Shown here: positions 1-6,888 of the stretch, in pieces
Numbering within the stretch: the stretch's first letter is position 1
How the letters are laid out: each line of letters opens with the position of its first letter
NCBI GenBank assembly: GCA_016791085.1
Contig: JAEUNN010000946.1
Location: forward strand, 1-11,562
Length of the DNA stretch: 11,562 bases
From: Rhodocyclaceae bacterium
GTDB lineage: Bacteria > Pseudomonadota > Gammaproteobacteria > Burkholderiales > Rhodocyclaceae
Reading direction: 5' to 3'
The notes under the pieces: model-generated
Seen by the model: only the letters and a program-made list of their open reading frames with translations
The model's database searches: none
Told to the model about the DNA's origin: nothing
Program-made: the position numbers and the translations under genes

Positions 1-56
1 AACCTCCGACTCCTGCGTCCCGAACGCAGTACTCTACCAGGCTGAGCTACACCCCG
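1..56 (-). tRNA. tRNA-Pro (anticodon CGG), 3' end beyond the window
   Basis: Read on the minus strand from position 56, this begins CGGGGTG (acceptor strand), then TA, a D arm with the AGCCTGGTA loop, and an anticodon stem CTGCG/CGCAG around the loop TTCGGGA. The anticodon CGG lies at 22-20 and reads CCG proline codons. The sequence ends inside the T loop after GGAGG-TT, so the 3' part of the T arm and the acceptor lie outside. The first base is C, as expected for bacterial tRNA-Pro with its C1:G72 pair. It lies downstream of ispB on the same strand with 120 nt between them. I found no convincing promoter for it and no intrinsic terminator after ispB, so its transcription start is unresolved. 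Confidence 0.93.
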
Positions 57-176
57 CGGTGTATGGTTGCGGCGCGATGGCGCCGTAAACTGCAAGCGCG
101 ACCAAAAGTTCTGGCCGCGCGGGCTTTTGCTGCCGGGAGCAATCGGGCAATTTCGGCGCGCCGTATGCGGGCGCGG

Positions 177-1154
177 CTAGAAATCTCTCTCGACAGCAAA
201 GTCTGACAATTTTAGCAAACTTTCCTTGAATTGCGAAGCCGGCAATGCCGAAATCGCGTTCTTTGCGCGCGCGGCTTCTTCGCGCGCGTAGCGCTTTGCC
301 ACGTCCAGCGCGCCGGTTTCGCGTACGGCTTCGATCACGGCGCCCATGTCGGCGCGCCCGCCTTCGCGGATCGCGTGGCGTACCGCCGCCGCCTGTTCCG
401 GCGTGCCGCTTTGCATGGCGTGGATGAGCGGCAGGGTGGTCTTGCCCTCGGCCAGATCATCACCCATGTGCTTGCCGGTGGTTTGTTCGTCGCCGGAATA
501 ATCGAGCACGTCGTCTATGATCTGGAACGCGGTGCCCAGACACATGCCGAATTCGGCCATGTTTTCTTCCAGCTCCGGCGCGGCGGCGCCCAGGATGGCG
601 CCCAGACGGCTCGCCGCCTGGAACAGCTTGGCGGTTTTGTAGCGGATGACCTGCATGTAGCGCGTCACGTCCACGTCGGCGTCGTGGCAATTGAGCAATT
701 GCAGCACTTCGCCTTCGGCGATCACGTTGGTGGCGTCGGCCAGCACTTCCTGCACGCGCATGCTGCCCACCGACAGCATCATCTGGAACGAGCGCGAATA
801 CAGGAAATCGCCGACCAGCACGGACGCCGCATTGCCGAACATGGCGTTGGCGGTTTTGCGGCCGCGCCGCATGTCCGATTCGTCGACCACGTCGTCATGC
901 AGCAGCGTGGCGGTGTGGATGAATTCGACCACCGCAGCGAGTTCGTGATGGTGCGCGCCGCCGCGATAGCCGCAGGCGCCGGCCGACAGCAATACCAGCG
1001 CCGGCCGCAAGCGCTTGCCACCGCTCTGTATGATGTATTCGCCGACCTGCCGGATCAGCGCAACTTCGGAATACAGACGCGCGCGTATGACGCGGTCCAC
1101 CGCCTGCATATCGTCGGCAATCAGAGAATAGAGCTGTGCTAAGGCCAAAGTCAC
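177..1154 (-). CDS. ispB: Octaprenyl (polyprenyl) diphosphate synthase
   Basis: A trans-long-chain prenyl diphosphate synthase that extends farnesyl diphosphate with isopentenyl diphosphate to build the ubiquinone/menaquinone side chain; cytosolic. The 325 residues are close to the 323 of E. coli IspB and similar throughout. Visible motifs are GGKRLRP at 45-51, the first aspartate-rich motif DDVVDESDMRRG from 87, NVIAEGEVLQLLN around 143-155, and the second aspartate-rich motif DDVLD at 214-218 followed by GDDLAEGKTTLPL. The DDxxD residues bind Mg2+ and the diphosphates. Exact chain length (C40 or other) cannot be read from sequence. The start is GTG at 1154; the N-terminus aligns with E. coli IspB to within about two residues, and the next Met is residue 16. 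The gene is divergent from rplU, an arrangement common in proteobacteria. Confidence 0.96.
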   Translation of the reverse strand: MTLALAQLYSLIADDMQAVDRVIRARLYSEVALIRQVGEYIIQSGGKRLRPALVLLSAGACGYRGGAHHHELAAVVEFIHTATLLHDDVVDESDMRRGRKTANAMFGNAASVLVGDFLYSRSFQMMLSVGSMRVQEVLADATNVIAEGEVLQLLNCHDADVDVTRYMQVIRYKTAKLFQAASRLGAILGAAAPELEENMAEFGMCLGTAFQIIDDVLDYSGDEQTTGKHMGDDLAEGKTTLPLIHAMQSGTPEQAAAVRHAIREGGRADMGAVIEAVRETGALDVAKRYAREEAARAKNAISALPASQFKESLLKLSDFAVERDF

Positions 1155-1172
1155 ACCTGCGCGAAAGCGCGG

Positions 1173-1201
1173 ATGGTATTGATGCCGCCCCGCAGCGTCA
1201 A
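1173..1201 (-). promoter_or_regulatory. Candidate sigma70 promoter for ispB
   Basis: On the minus strand TTGACG (1201-1196) is followed by a 17-nt spacer and TACCAT (1178-1173), matching the -35 at 5 of 6 positions and the -10 at 4 of 6. The predicted start of transcription near 1166 leaves only about 12 nt before the GTG start, so the leader would be very short. Confidence 0.55.
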
Positions 1202-1230
1202 GCGAAATACCCCAAAATAGCGTGCATGGC

Positions 1231-1260
1231 TGGACTTTTCTGGTTCGGACATGCTAATAT
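1231..1260 (+). promoter_or_regulatory. Candidate extended -10 promoter for rplU-rpmA
   Basis: TGGACT (1231-1236), an 18-nt spacer, then TAATAT (1255-1260) preceded by TGC, which gives an extended -10 (TGn) element. Transcription would start near 1267, leaving a leader of about 29 nt that contains the GGAG ribosome binding site at 1286-1289. It lies back to back with the ispB promoter, about 29 nt away. Confidence 0.55.
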
Positions 1261-1295
1261 TTTGGGTTCTCGAAGTTAATTTGTTGGAGTTATCC

Positions 1296-1607
1296 ATGTA
1301 CGCGGTCATAAAAACCGGGGGCAAGCAGTATCGCGTGTCCGCCGGCGAAAAGATAAAAGTAGAACAGATACCGGCAGACGTGGGCGCGGAAATCACGCTG
1401 GACCAGATTCTTGCGGTCGGCGAAGGCGAATCGGTGCGCATCGGCACCCCGCTGGTTTCCGGCGCATCGGTCAAAGCCACCGTGCTCGCCCAGGGCCGCC
1501 ATGAAAAGGTGAAAATTTTCAAGATGCGCCGGCGCAAGCACTACCAGAAGCACCAGGGCCATCGCCAGAATTTTACCGAATTGCGCATCGACGCGATTGC
1601 CGCCTGA
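1296..1607 (+). CDS. rplU: 50S ribosomal protein L21
   Basis: A structural protein of the large ribosomal subunit that binds 23S rRNA. The 103 residues equal the E. coli length. It begins MYAVIKTGGKQYRV and carries the basic L21 signature region at about 71-98 (KVKIFKMRRRKH, then YQKHQGHRQNFT). The frame is open further upstream to an ATG at 1251, but ATG 1296 is chosen because it gives the conserved N-terminus and has GGAG at 1286-1289 at good spacing. rpmA follows after 30 nt, the usual rplU-rpmA pair. Two of its isoleucines use the ATA codon, which is notable for a highly expressed gene in a GC-rich genome. Confidence 0.98.
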   Translation: MYAVIKTGGKQYRVSAGEKIKVEQIPADVGAEITLDQILAVGEGESVRIGTPLVSGASVKATVLAQGRHEKVKIFKMRRRKHYQKHQGHRQNFTELRIDAIAA

Positions 1608-1637
1608 GCGCGGCCAGCCTGACAGGAGCACCTACTC

Positions 1638-1898
1638 ATGGCACACAAAAAAGCCGGCGGCAGTTCTCGCAACGGTCGCGATTCCGAATCAAAACGCCTG
1701 GGCGTCAAGCGCTACGGCGGCCAGTTGGTCAATGCCGGTGAAATCATCGTGCGCCAGCGCGGCACCCAGTTCCACCCGGGCGAGAACGTCGGTCTGGGCA
1801 AGGACCACACGCTGTTCGCCACGGCGACCGGCACGGTCGAATTCGTCGTCAAGGGCGCCGCACGCCGGCGCGTCGTGAATATCGTTCCCGCGCAGTAA
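1638..1898 (+). CDS. rpmA: 50S ribosomal protein L27
   Basis: A large-subunit ribosomal protein whose N-terminal tail reaches the peptidyl transferase centre. The 86 residues fit the family (E. coli 85). It begins MAHKKAGGSSRNGRDS, the conserved N-terminus with no cleavable extension of the Firmicutes type, and contains RQRGTQFHPGENVG around 39-52 and GKDHTLFA around 54-61. GGAG at 1625-1628 lies 9 nt before the ATG. It is co-transcribed with rplU, and a strong intrinsic terminator starts 22 nt after its stop codon. Confidence 0.98.
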   Translation: MAHKKAGGSSRNGRDSESKRLGVKRYGGQLVNAGEIIVRQRGTQFHPGENVGLGKDHTLFATATGTVEFVVKGAARRRVVNIVPAQ

Positions 1899-1920
1899 GC
1901 GCGGCCGGCATACGCGAGCG

Positions 1921-1950
1921 GCCCTGCCTGGCGGCAGGGCTTTTTCGTTT
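1921..1950 (+). terminator. Rho-independent terminator after rplU-rpmA
   Basis: A perfect 8-bp stem GCCCTGCC (1921-1928) / GGCAGGGC (1933-1940) with loop TGGC is followed directly by TTTTTCGTTT. This is a textbook intrinsic terminator on the plus strand. It lies 33 nt before obgE, so obgE-proB would depend on read-through or on a promoter I could not identify. Confidence 0.9.
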
Positions 1951-1982
1951 ACCGCGCCGCGCCTTCCGGTGGCACCCCTCCC

Positions 1983-3041
1983 ATGAAGTTTTTCGACGAG
2001 GCAAAGATTGAGGTCATCGCCGGCGACGGCGGCGACGGCGCGGTGGCATTCCGGCGCGAAAAATATGTTCCGCGCGGCGGGCCGTCCGGTGGCGACGGCG
2101 GCCACGGCGGCAGCATATACGCGCTCGCCGACCACAATCTGAACACCCTGATCGAATACCGCTATCAGCGCATTTTCCGCGCCGAGCGCGGCGAAAACGG
2201 GCGCGGCAAGGATTGTTACGGCAAGGGCGGCGAAGATCTCGAATTGCGCGTGCCGGTCGGCACGGTGATACGCGATCTGGCCAGCGGCGAAACGCTGGCC
2301 GACCTGGATCACGACGGTGCGCGCGCCATGATCGCCGAAGGCGGCCGCGGCGGCCTCGGCAACCTGCATTTCAAATCCAGCGTGAATCGTGCGCCGCGCC
2401 AATCCACGCCGGGCACGCCGGGCGTGCGGCGCGAACTGCACCTGGAACTCAAGGTGCTTGCCGACGTGGGCCTGCTGGGCATGCCCAATGCCGGCAAGTC
2501 CACGTTCATACGCGCCGTATCGGCCGCGCGCCCCAAGGTGGCGGACTATCCGTTTACCACGCTGCAACCCAATCTGGGCGTGGTGCGCGTGGATACCAAC
2601 CGCAGTTTCGTGCTGGCCGACATACCCGGCCTGATCGAAGGCGCCGCCGAAGGTGCCGGGCTGGGCCACCAGTTCCTGCGCCACCTGGGCCGCACGCGAC
2701 TATTGCTGCACCTGGTGGATATCGCGCCGCTCGCGGCGGACGCCGATCCGGTGCGCGACGCGCACGCCATCATCGATGAATTGCGCAAGTACGACGAGGA
2801 TTTGTACCGCAAGCCGCGCTGGCTGGTGCTCAATAAAATCGACCTGCTGGCCGAAGAAGATCGTCAAGCGCGCATCGAGCAATTCCTCGCCGCCTACGGC
2901 CCGGTCGACCAGGTGTTCGCGGTGGCCGCGATCAACGGCACGGGCTGCCCGCCGCTGTGTTACCGCATCATGGATTTTTTGGACCAGCACATGCGCCAGC
3001 CCGCCATACAGCCGGAACAGGACGATGAGAGCACGGATTGA
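1983..3041 (+). CDS. obgE: Obg-family GTPase, ribosome assembly
   Basis: An essential GTPase that acts in late assembly of the 50S subunit and links to stress and cell-cycle control. The glycine-rich Obg fold spans about 1-158 (GDGGDGAVAFRREKYVP, GGPSGGDGGHGG, GGRGGLGN). The G domain follows: G1 GMPNAGKST at 166-174, the switch region DYPFTTLQPNLG at 188-199, G3 DIPG at 213-216, G4 NKID at 284-287 and a G5-like AAIN at 315-318. The 352 residues have a short C-terminal tail. The ribosome binding site is weak (GGTGG at 1968-1972); the start is set by the conserved MKFFDEAKIEV N-terminus. It lies in the usual rplU-rpmA-obgE order and its end overlaps proB by 17 nt. Confidence 0.97.
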   Translation: MKFFDEAKIEVIAGDGGDGAVAFRREKYVPRGGPSGGDGGHGGSIYALADHNLNTLIEYRYQRIFRAERGENGRGKDCYGKGGEDLELRVPVGTVIRDLASGETLADLDHDGARAMIAEGGRGGLGNLHFKSSVNRAPRQSTPGTPGVRRELHLELKVLADVGLLGMPNAGKSTFIRAVSAARPKVADYPFTTLQPNLGVVRVDTNRSFVLADIPGLIEGAAEGAGLGHQFLRHLGRTRLLLHLVDIAPLAADADPVRDAHAIIDELRKYDEDLYRKPRWLVLNKIDLLAEEDRQARIEQFLAAYGPVDQVFAVAAINGTGCPPLCYRIMDFLDQHMRQPAIQPEQDDESTD

Positions 3042-4140
3042 ACAGGCCCGCGTACTGGTCGTAAAGGTCGGCAGCGCACTGGTCACCAATGACGGCGCCG
3101 GGCTCGATCCGGCCGCGCTCGAGGAATGGGCACGCCAGATTGCCGCCCTGCACGCGCAAGGCCGCCAGGTGCTGCTGGTGTCCTCCGGCGCGGTGGCGTC
3201 CGGCATGCAGCGCCTGGGCTGGCGCGTGCGGCCAAGTTCCATGCACCAGTTGCAGGCCGCCGCCGCGGTCGGCCAGATGGGGCTCGCGCAGGCCTACGAG
3301 CGCGCGTTTTCGGGGCACGGCCTGAAAACCGCGCAAATTCTGCTGACCCACGAAGATTTGGCGGACCGCACGCGCTACCTGAATGCGCGGTCCACGCTGG
3401 CCACGCTGCTGGGCCTGGGCGTGGTGCCGGTCATCAACGAAAACGACACGGTCGTCTACGACGAGATCAAACTGGGCGACAACGACACCCTGGGTGCACT
3501 GGTCGCCAACCTGATCGAAGCCGATTGTCTGGTCATACTGACCGACCAGAGCGGCCTCTACACGGCCGACCCGCGCAAGGACCCGGCGGCCAGTCTGGTC
3601 AGTGAAGGCGAGGCGCTGGACGAGCGCTATCCGGCCATGGCGGGCGGCGCCGGCAGCGGCATTTCCAAGGGCGGCATGCTCACCAAGATACGTGCGGCGC
3701 AGCGCGCGGCGCGCAGCGGGGCGCATACCGTCATCGCCAGCGGGCGCGAGCCCGACGTGCTGCTGCGGCTGGCGCGCGGCGAGCCGCTCGGAACTTTGCT
3801 GTATGCCAGCAGTTCGCGCCTGGCCGCGCGCAAACAGTGGCTGGCCGACCACCTGCAACTGGCCGGGCGCCTTGCGCTCGACGCCGGCGCGGTGCGCGCG
3901 CTGCAGGAAGGCAAAAGCTTGCTGCCGGTGGGCGTGACTCAGGTCGCCGGAGATTTTTCGCGCGGCGCCTGCGTCGCCTGCGATGCGCCCGACGGCAAGG
4001 AAATCGCGCGCGGCCTCATCAACTATTCGGCCACCGAAGCGCGCCGCATCGCGCGCCGCGGCAGTAACGAAATCGAATCCATCCTGGGTTACGTGGACGA
4101 GCGCGAACTGATACACCGCGACAATCTGGTGTTGCGCTGA
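3025..4140 (+). CDS. proB: Glutamate 5-kinase (kinase plus PUA domains)
   Basis: Phosphorylates L-glutamate to glutamyl 5-phosphate, the first and proline-inhibited step of proline synthesis; cytosolic. The 371 residues (E. coli 367) hold an amino-acid kinase domain at about 8-260 and a C-terminal PUA domain at about 280-360. Visible motifs are VVKVGS at 12-17 with Lys14 for ATP, SSGAVASG at 53-60, PVINENDTV at 135-143 (glutamate site), KLGDNDTLGA from 149, TDQSGLYTADP at 173-183 and GGMLTKI at 216-222. ATG 3025 lies inside the end of obgE with GGAA at 3014-3017 in front; the longer reading frame upstream is a shadow of obgE. proA, its pathway partner, is not in the window. The downstream neighbour gpsA is convergent. 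Confidence 0.97.
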   Translation: MRARIEQARVLVVKVGSALVTNDGAGLDPAALEEWARQIAALHAQGRQVLLVSSGAVASGMQRLGWRVRPSSMHQLQAAAAVGQMGLAQAYERAFSGHGLKTAQILLTHEDLADRTRYLNARSTLATLLGLGVVPVINENDTVVYDEIKLGDNDTLGALVANLIEADCLVILTDQSGLYTADPRKDPAASLVSEGEALDERYPAMAGGAGSGISKGGMLTKIRAAQRAARSGAHTVIASGREPDVLLRLARGEPLGTLLYASSSRLAARKQWLADHLQLAGRLALDAGAVRALQEGKSLLPVGVTQVAGDFSRGACVACDAPDGKEIARGLINYSATEARRIARRGSNEIESILGYVDERELIHRDNLVLR

Positions 4141-4208
4141 CGCGCCGGGTGCTTGAAAGGGCGCCCGCTCCGGATGGCGCGGCAGCGCGTTAGCGCGGCG
4201 CAGCCGCC

Positions 4209-4229
4209 CGCGCCGGAAGCGCCGGCGCG
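4209..4229. repeat. GC-rich inverted repeat between convergent proB and gpsA
   Basis: CGCGCCGG (4209-4216) and its exact reverse complement CCGGCGCG (4222-4229) flank the 5-nt loop AAGCG and end right against the gpsA stop codon. There is no T-tract on either strand, so it is not a standard intrinsic terminator. It could mark 3' ends or be chance in very GC-rich DNA. Confidence 0.4.
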
Positions 4230-5213
4230 CTACTCCAGCTTGGGATCGCGCCCCAGCAACTGGTCCACGGCCGAGGTCGTATCCACCTCACCGCGCAACA
4301 GCGCCGCGACGGCGGCCGTAATGGGCATATCCACGCCCAGTTCTGCGGCCAGACGCGCGGCTTCGTAGGCCGTACCCACCCCTTCGGCGACGTGGCCGAG
4401 CTGGCCGACCGCCTGGTCCAGGCTCATGCCCCGGGCCAGCAGCAGGCCGACGCGGCGGTTGCGCGACAGGTCGCCCGTGCAGGTCAAAATCAGGTCGCCC
4501 ATGCCGGCCAGGCCCATGAAAGTGAGCGGCCGGCCGCCCAGGCGTTCGCCCAGGCGCGAAATTTCCGCGAGACCGCGCGTAATGAGCGCGGCGCGCGCGT
4601 TCAGCCCGAACTGCAAGCCGTCGCAAATGCCGCTGGCAATCGCCAGCACGTTTTTGACGGCCCCGCCGACCGCGCAGCCCGTCATGTCGTCGTTGGCGTA
4701 GAGGCGCAAACGCCCGGTATGCAGCGCGGCCACCCAGGCCAGCGCGCTTTGTTCGTCCGCGGCGGCCAGCGTCACGGCGGTTGGCAGGCCGCGCGCCACT
4801 TCGTCGGCAAAGCTGGGGCCGGTCAATAGGCCGCAGGGGTAATCCTGGCCCAGCACCTCGGCCGCCACGCGATGCGGCAACAGGCCGGTGGCGCGTTCAA
4901 AACCCTTGCACACCAGGATGGCCGGTGCGCACGCCTGGATTTGCTTGAGCGCCTGCAAGGTCGGGCGCAGGCCGGCCACGGGTGTCGCGACGATAATGAA
5001 ATCCGCCGCCGCGGCGGCTTCGGCAATATCGGCATGCACGGACACCGGCTCGGGCAGCGCGACGCCCGGCAGGTAGCGGGAATTGGCGCGCTGCGCCTGC
5101 AGTTCCGCGACCAGGGCCGGGCTGCGCGCCCATAGCGCGACCTCGGCACGCGCGCTGAAGGCGATGGCCAGCGCGCTGCCCCAGGCGCCCGCACCCAGCA
5201 CGGCGATTTTCAT
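4230..5213 (-). CDS. gpsA: NAD(P)-dependent glycerol-3-phosphate dehydrogenase
   Basis: Reduces dihydroxyacetone phosphate to sn-glycerol 3-phosphate, the backbone for membrane phospholipids; cytosolic. The 327 residues fit the family. The N-terminal Rossmann domain starts MKIAVLGAGAWGSA with GxGxxG at 7-12. Further motifs are GPSFADEVA at 132-140, GAVKNVLAIASG at 184-195 with the catalytic Lys187, GLAGMGDLILTCTG at 234-247 and SRNRRVG from 250. It is the last gene of the minus-strand operon. The gap after the SH3 gene is 10 nt, and its GAGGG ribosome binding site (5225-5221) overlaps the SH3 stop codon, which suggests translational coupling. In E. coli gpsA directly follows secB. Confidence 0.97.
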   Translation of the reverse strand: MKIAVLGAGAWGSALAIAFSARAEVALWARSPALVAELQAQRANSRYLPGVALPEPVSVHADIAEAAAAADFIIVATPVAGLRPTLQALKQIQACAPAILVCKGFERATGLLPHRVAAEVLGQDYPCGLLTGPSFADEVARGLPTAVTLAAADEQSALAWVAALHTGRLRLYANDDMTGCAVGGAVKNVLAIASGICDGLQFGLNARAALITRGLAEISRLGERLGGRPLTFMGLAGMGDLILTCTGDLSRNRRVGLLLARGMSLDQAVGQLGHVAEGVGTAYEAARLAAELGVDMPITAAVAALLRGEVDTTSAVDQLLGRDPKLE

Positions 5214-5223
5214 GCGCCCGCCC

Positions 5224-5664
5224 TCACAGGCCCCAGACCTGGCTGATGCGCACGTAACCGGTCAGGCCGTCGCGGTGTTTTACCTTGACCCAGCCGGCCG
5301 GCGCCGTGTCGCCCAGCAGATCGAGCAACACGTCCTTTTCAGCCTCGAATACGCGCGCCGAGCCGGTATCGGGCTGCGCATGGATGCTCGCGCGCGGCGC
5401 CGTCACCATGACCGTGTGCTGGTCGGAAAGCAGCCGGCTTTCCACCCAGGCCAATTTGCCGCCGGGCTCGCGCACCTTGATCCAGCCCGCCTGCGCGCGC
5501 ACCACCTCGACCGGCGTGCCGCGCGCGATGATGTACTGCGGCTTGGCCTGCACGGACGGCGCGTCGTACAGCACGGCGGCCTCGGTGATCGATTTCCAGT
5601 CACCGGCGGCGCATGGCAAAGCCAGCAGCAGCGCCGCCGCGAATACCCCGGCGCGCCGCATCAT
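5224..5664 (-). CDS. Exported protein with two bacterial SH3-like repeats
   Basis: Function unknown; probably periplasmic. The 146 residues begin with a short signal peptide (MMRRAGVFAAALLLALPCAA, likely cut after CAA). Two SH3b-like repeats follow, one at about 29-79 (GWIKVREPGGKLAWVE in its second half) and one at about 88-146 (GWVKVKH, GYVRISQVWGL). Bacterial SH3 domains of this sort often bind peptidoglycan or proteins; here this is inference. The pattern resembles the SH3_4/DUF1058 type, but I cannot confirm the family. The start is ambiguous: GTG 5667, ATG 5664 and ATG 5661 are consecutive codons. ATG 5664 is chosen because it forms a TGATG overlap with the secB stop. The gene sits between secB and gpsA, which are adjacent in E. 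coli. Confidence 0.85.
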   Translation of the reverse strand: MMRRAGVFAAALLLALPCAAGDWKSITEAAVLYDAPSVQAKPQYIIARGTPVEVVRAQAGWIKVREPGGKLAWVESRLLSDQHTVMVTAPRASIHAQPDTGSARVFEAEKDVLLDLLGDTAPAGWVKVKHRDGLTGYVRISQVWGL

Positions 5665-6134
5665 CACTGCAACTGGATGATGCCGTCGCCGCTCTTGCCC
5701 TGGTTCTGCTGTTCCTGCAGGCGCTGGAAGTAGAGCGCCTCGAAATTCACAGGCGCCAGCACGACCGGCGGGAAGCCGGCGCGCGCGATGGTGCTGGACA
5801 CCACTTCGCGCGCATAGGGGAACAGTATGTTCGGGCAGCCTATCGACAGCACGGCGTCCATTTCCTGGTCCGGCACATTGCGGATCTGGAATATGCCGGC
5901 CTGCGCGGTTTCGGTCAGGAACATGGTCTTTTCGCCGACCTTGGCGGTCACGGTGACGGTGAGCGTAACTTCATACACGCCCTCATCCACCTTCTTGCCC
6001 TCGGAATGCAATTGCACCTCCACCGCCGGCTGTTCGCGCATCAGGAAAATTTGCGGCGCGTGCGGAATTTCCAGGGACATGTCCTTGACGTAGATTTTTT
6101 CGATGCTGAATACGGGTTGTTCGCTTTCGCTCAT
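5664..6134 (-). CDS. secB: Protein-export chaperone SecB
   Basis: A cytosolic tetrameric chaperone that keeps preproteins unfolded and hands them to SecA for export through SecYEG. The 156 residues equal the family length (E. coli 155). Visible are the N-terminal FSIEKIYVKDMSLE, the motif PNILFPYARE at 101-110 and LAPVNFEALY at 126-135. It lies 65 nt after grxC, the largest gap in this operon. The ribosome binding site is weak. The downstream SH3 gene begins inside its stop codon. The order grxC-secB(-gpsA) matches E. coli and Pseudomonas. Confidence 0.97.
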   Translation of the reverse strand: MSESEQPVFSIEKIYVKDMSLEIPHAPQIFLMREQPAVEVQLHSEGKKVDEGVYEVTLTVTVTAKVGEKTMFLTETAQAGIFQIRNVPDQEMDAVLSIGCPNILFPYAREVVSSTIARAGFPPVVLAPVNFEALYFQRLQEQQNQGKSGDGIIQLQ

Positions 6135-6199
6135 GATCGGAACCGTGAATCGGTGGAAAAAAGTTGGGGATTGAACGCGCTGGCGGCGCCCGGCGCGGC

Positions 6200-6466
6200 T
6201 TATTCGCCGCGCAGCAGAGGATCCAGACGTCCGGCGTGCAATAGTTCCACGAGGTCGTCGCAGCCACCGACGTGGGTATCGCCTATGAAAATTTGCGGCA
6301 CGGTGCGGCGGCCGGTTTTCTGCATCATTTCGACGCGCCGCGCCGGATCGAGATCGACCCGGATTTTTTCGATTTCACTTACCCCATGTTCGCGCAGTAC
6401 CCGCTCTGCCCTGACGCAGTAAGGGCATACCGCGGTCGCGTACATGAGGATTTTGGGACCGCTCAT
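6200..6466 (-). CDS. grxC: Glutaredoxin 3
   Basis: A small dithiol glutaredoxin that uses glutathione to reduce disulfides and glutathionylated proteins in the cytosol. The 88 residues compare with 83 in E. coli Grx3. The CPYC active site is at 14-17, the cis-proline motif TVPQIFI at 55-61 and the glutathione-binding GGCDDL at 67-72; the C-terminus is LDPLLRGE. ATG 6466 is chosen because it shares ATGA with the rhodanese stop codon (4-nt overlap), implying coupled translation. A much longer upstream reading in this frame is a shadow of the rhodanese and arsR genes. Confidence 0.97.
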   Translation of the reverse strand: MSGPKILMYATAVCPYCVRAERVLREHGVSEIEKIRVDLDPARRVEMMQKTGRRTVPQIFIGDTHVGGCDDLVELLHAGRLDPLLRGE

Positions 6467-6888
6467 TTTTTGCTGGTGGGCAGCCCTGCTTGTTCCCAGG
6501 CCTGCATGCCGCCCTCCAGGGTGTACACCTTCTCGAAGCCGTTCTTGCGCAGGATGCGGGATGCGGACGCGGCGCGGCTGCCGCTGCGGCAGCTTACTAT
6601 GACCGGCTTGGCCTTGAATTTGGCCAGATCGCCCAGGCGCTTTTCCAGTTCGGCCAGCGGAATGTGGCGCGCATTCAGAATGTGGCCGGCTTTCCATTCG
6701 TCCGGCTCGCGCACATCCACCACCACCGCGTCCTCGCGGTTCATGAGTTGCGTGGCCAGCGCCGGCGAAACGGCCGCTCCGCCGCCCCTGGCGCGCAGCG
6801 CCGGAAAGGCCAGCAGGCTTGCGCTGACGGCGGCGGTGAGCGCCCAGGCCCAGTTGAAATCGGCCGCCAGAAACGTCATCAAATTCAT
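6463..6888 (-). CDS. yibN: Membrane-anchored single-domain rhodanese (YibN-like)
   Basis: A probable sulfurtransferase facing the cytosol; the exact substrate is unknown. Of 141 residues, about 12-32 form one N-terminal hydrophobic segment (WAWALTAAVSASLLAFPAL). A rhodanese domain at about 45-137 follows, with VVVDVREPDEW, GHILNARHIPL and the active-site loop CRSGSR, Cys100 being the persulfide-carrying residue. Length, topology and position ahead of grxC-secB-gpsA match E. coli YibN, which has been reported to contact the YidC insertase. AGGA at 6898-6895 gives a good ribosome binding site. The start shares ATGA with the arsR stop, and the end shares ATGA with the grxC start. Pairing with the upstream regulator also recalls the E. 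coli YgaV-YgaP regulator-rhodanese pair. Confidence 0.93.
   Translation of the reverse strand: MNLMTFLAADFNWAWALTAAVSASLLAFPALRARGGGAAVSPALATQLMNREDAVVVDVREPDEWKAGHILNARHIPLAELEKRLGDLAKFKAKPVIVSCRSGSRAASASRILRKNGFEKVYTLEGGMQAWEQAGLPTSKK

Noticed and set aside
57..176. Promoter for tRNA-Pro or terminator for ispB in this 120-nt gap; small inverted repeats at 70-85 and 127-142.
   Set aside because: Stems are 5-6 bp with no following T-tract on the minus strand, and no convincing -35/-10 pair was found.
1689..2684. Open frame of about 330 codons on the minus strand opposite rpmA and obgE.
   Set aside because: It crosses a strong terminator and two well-conserved genes; no motif or ribosome binding site supports it.
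2653..3024. A longer N-terminal extension of proB.
   Set aside because: The extension is an out-of-frame reading of obgE; the kinase N-terminus aligns from ATG 3025, which has a ribosome binding site.
2968..4116. Open frame of about 380 codons on the minus strand opposite proB.
   Set aside because: Composition is typical of an antisense frame; proB on the plus strand has all family motifs.
5224..5664. Lipoprotein signal in the SH3 protein (Cys at residue 18).
   Set aside because: The residue before the cysteine is proline (LPC), which does not fit a lipobox; a signal peptidase I site after CAA is more likely.
6135..6199. Possible terminator or separate promoter in the 65-nt gap between grxC and secB, suggested by a run of six T's on the minus strand.
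   Set aside because: No stable stem directly precedes the T-run, and no paired -35/-10 elements at proper spacing are seen.
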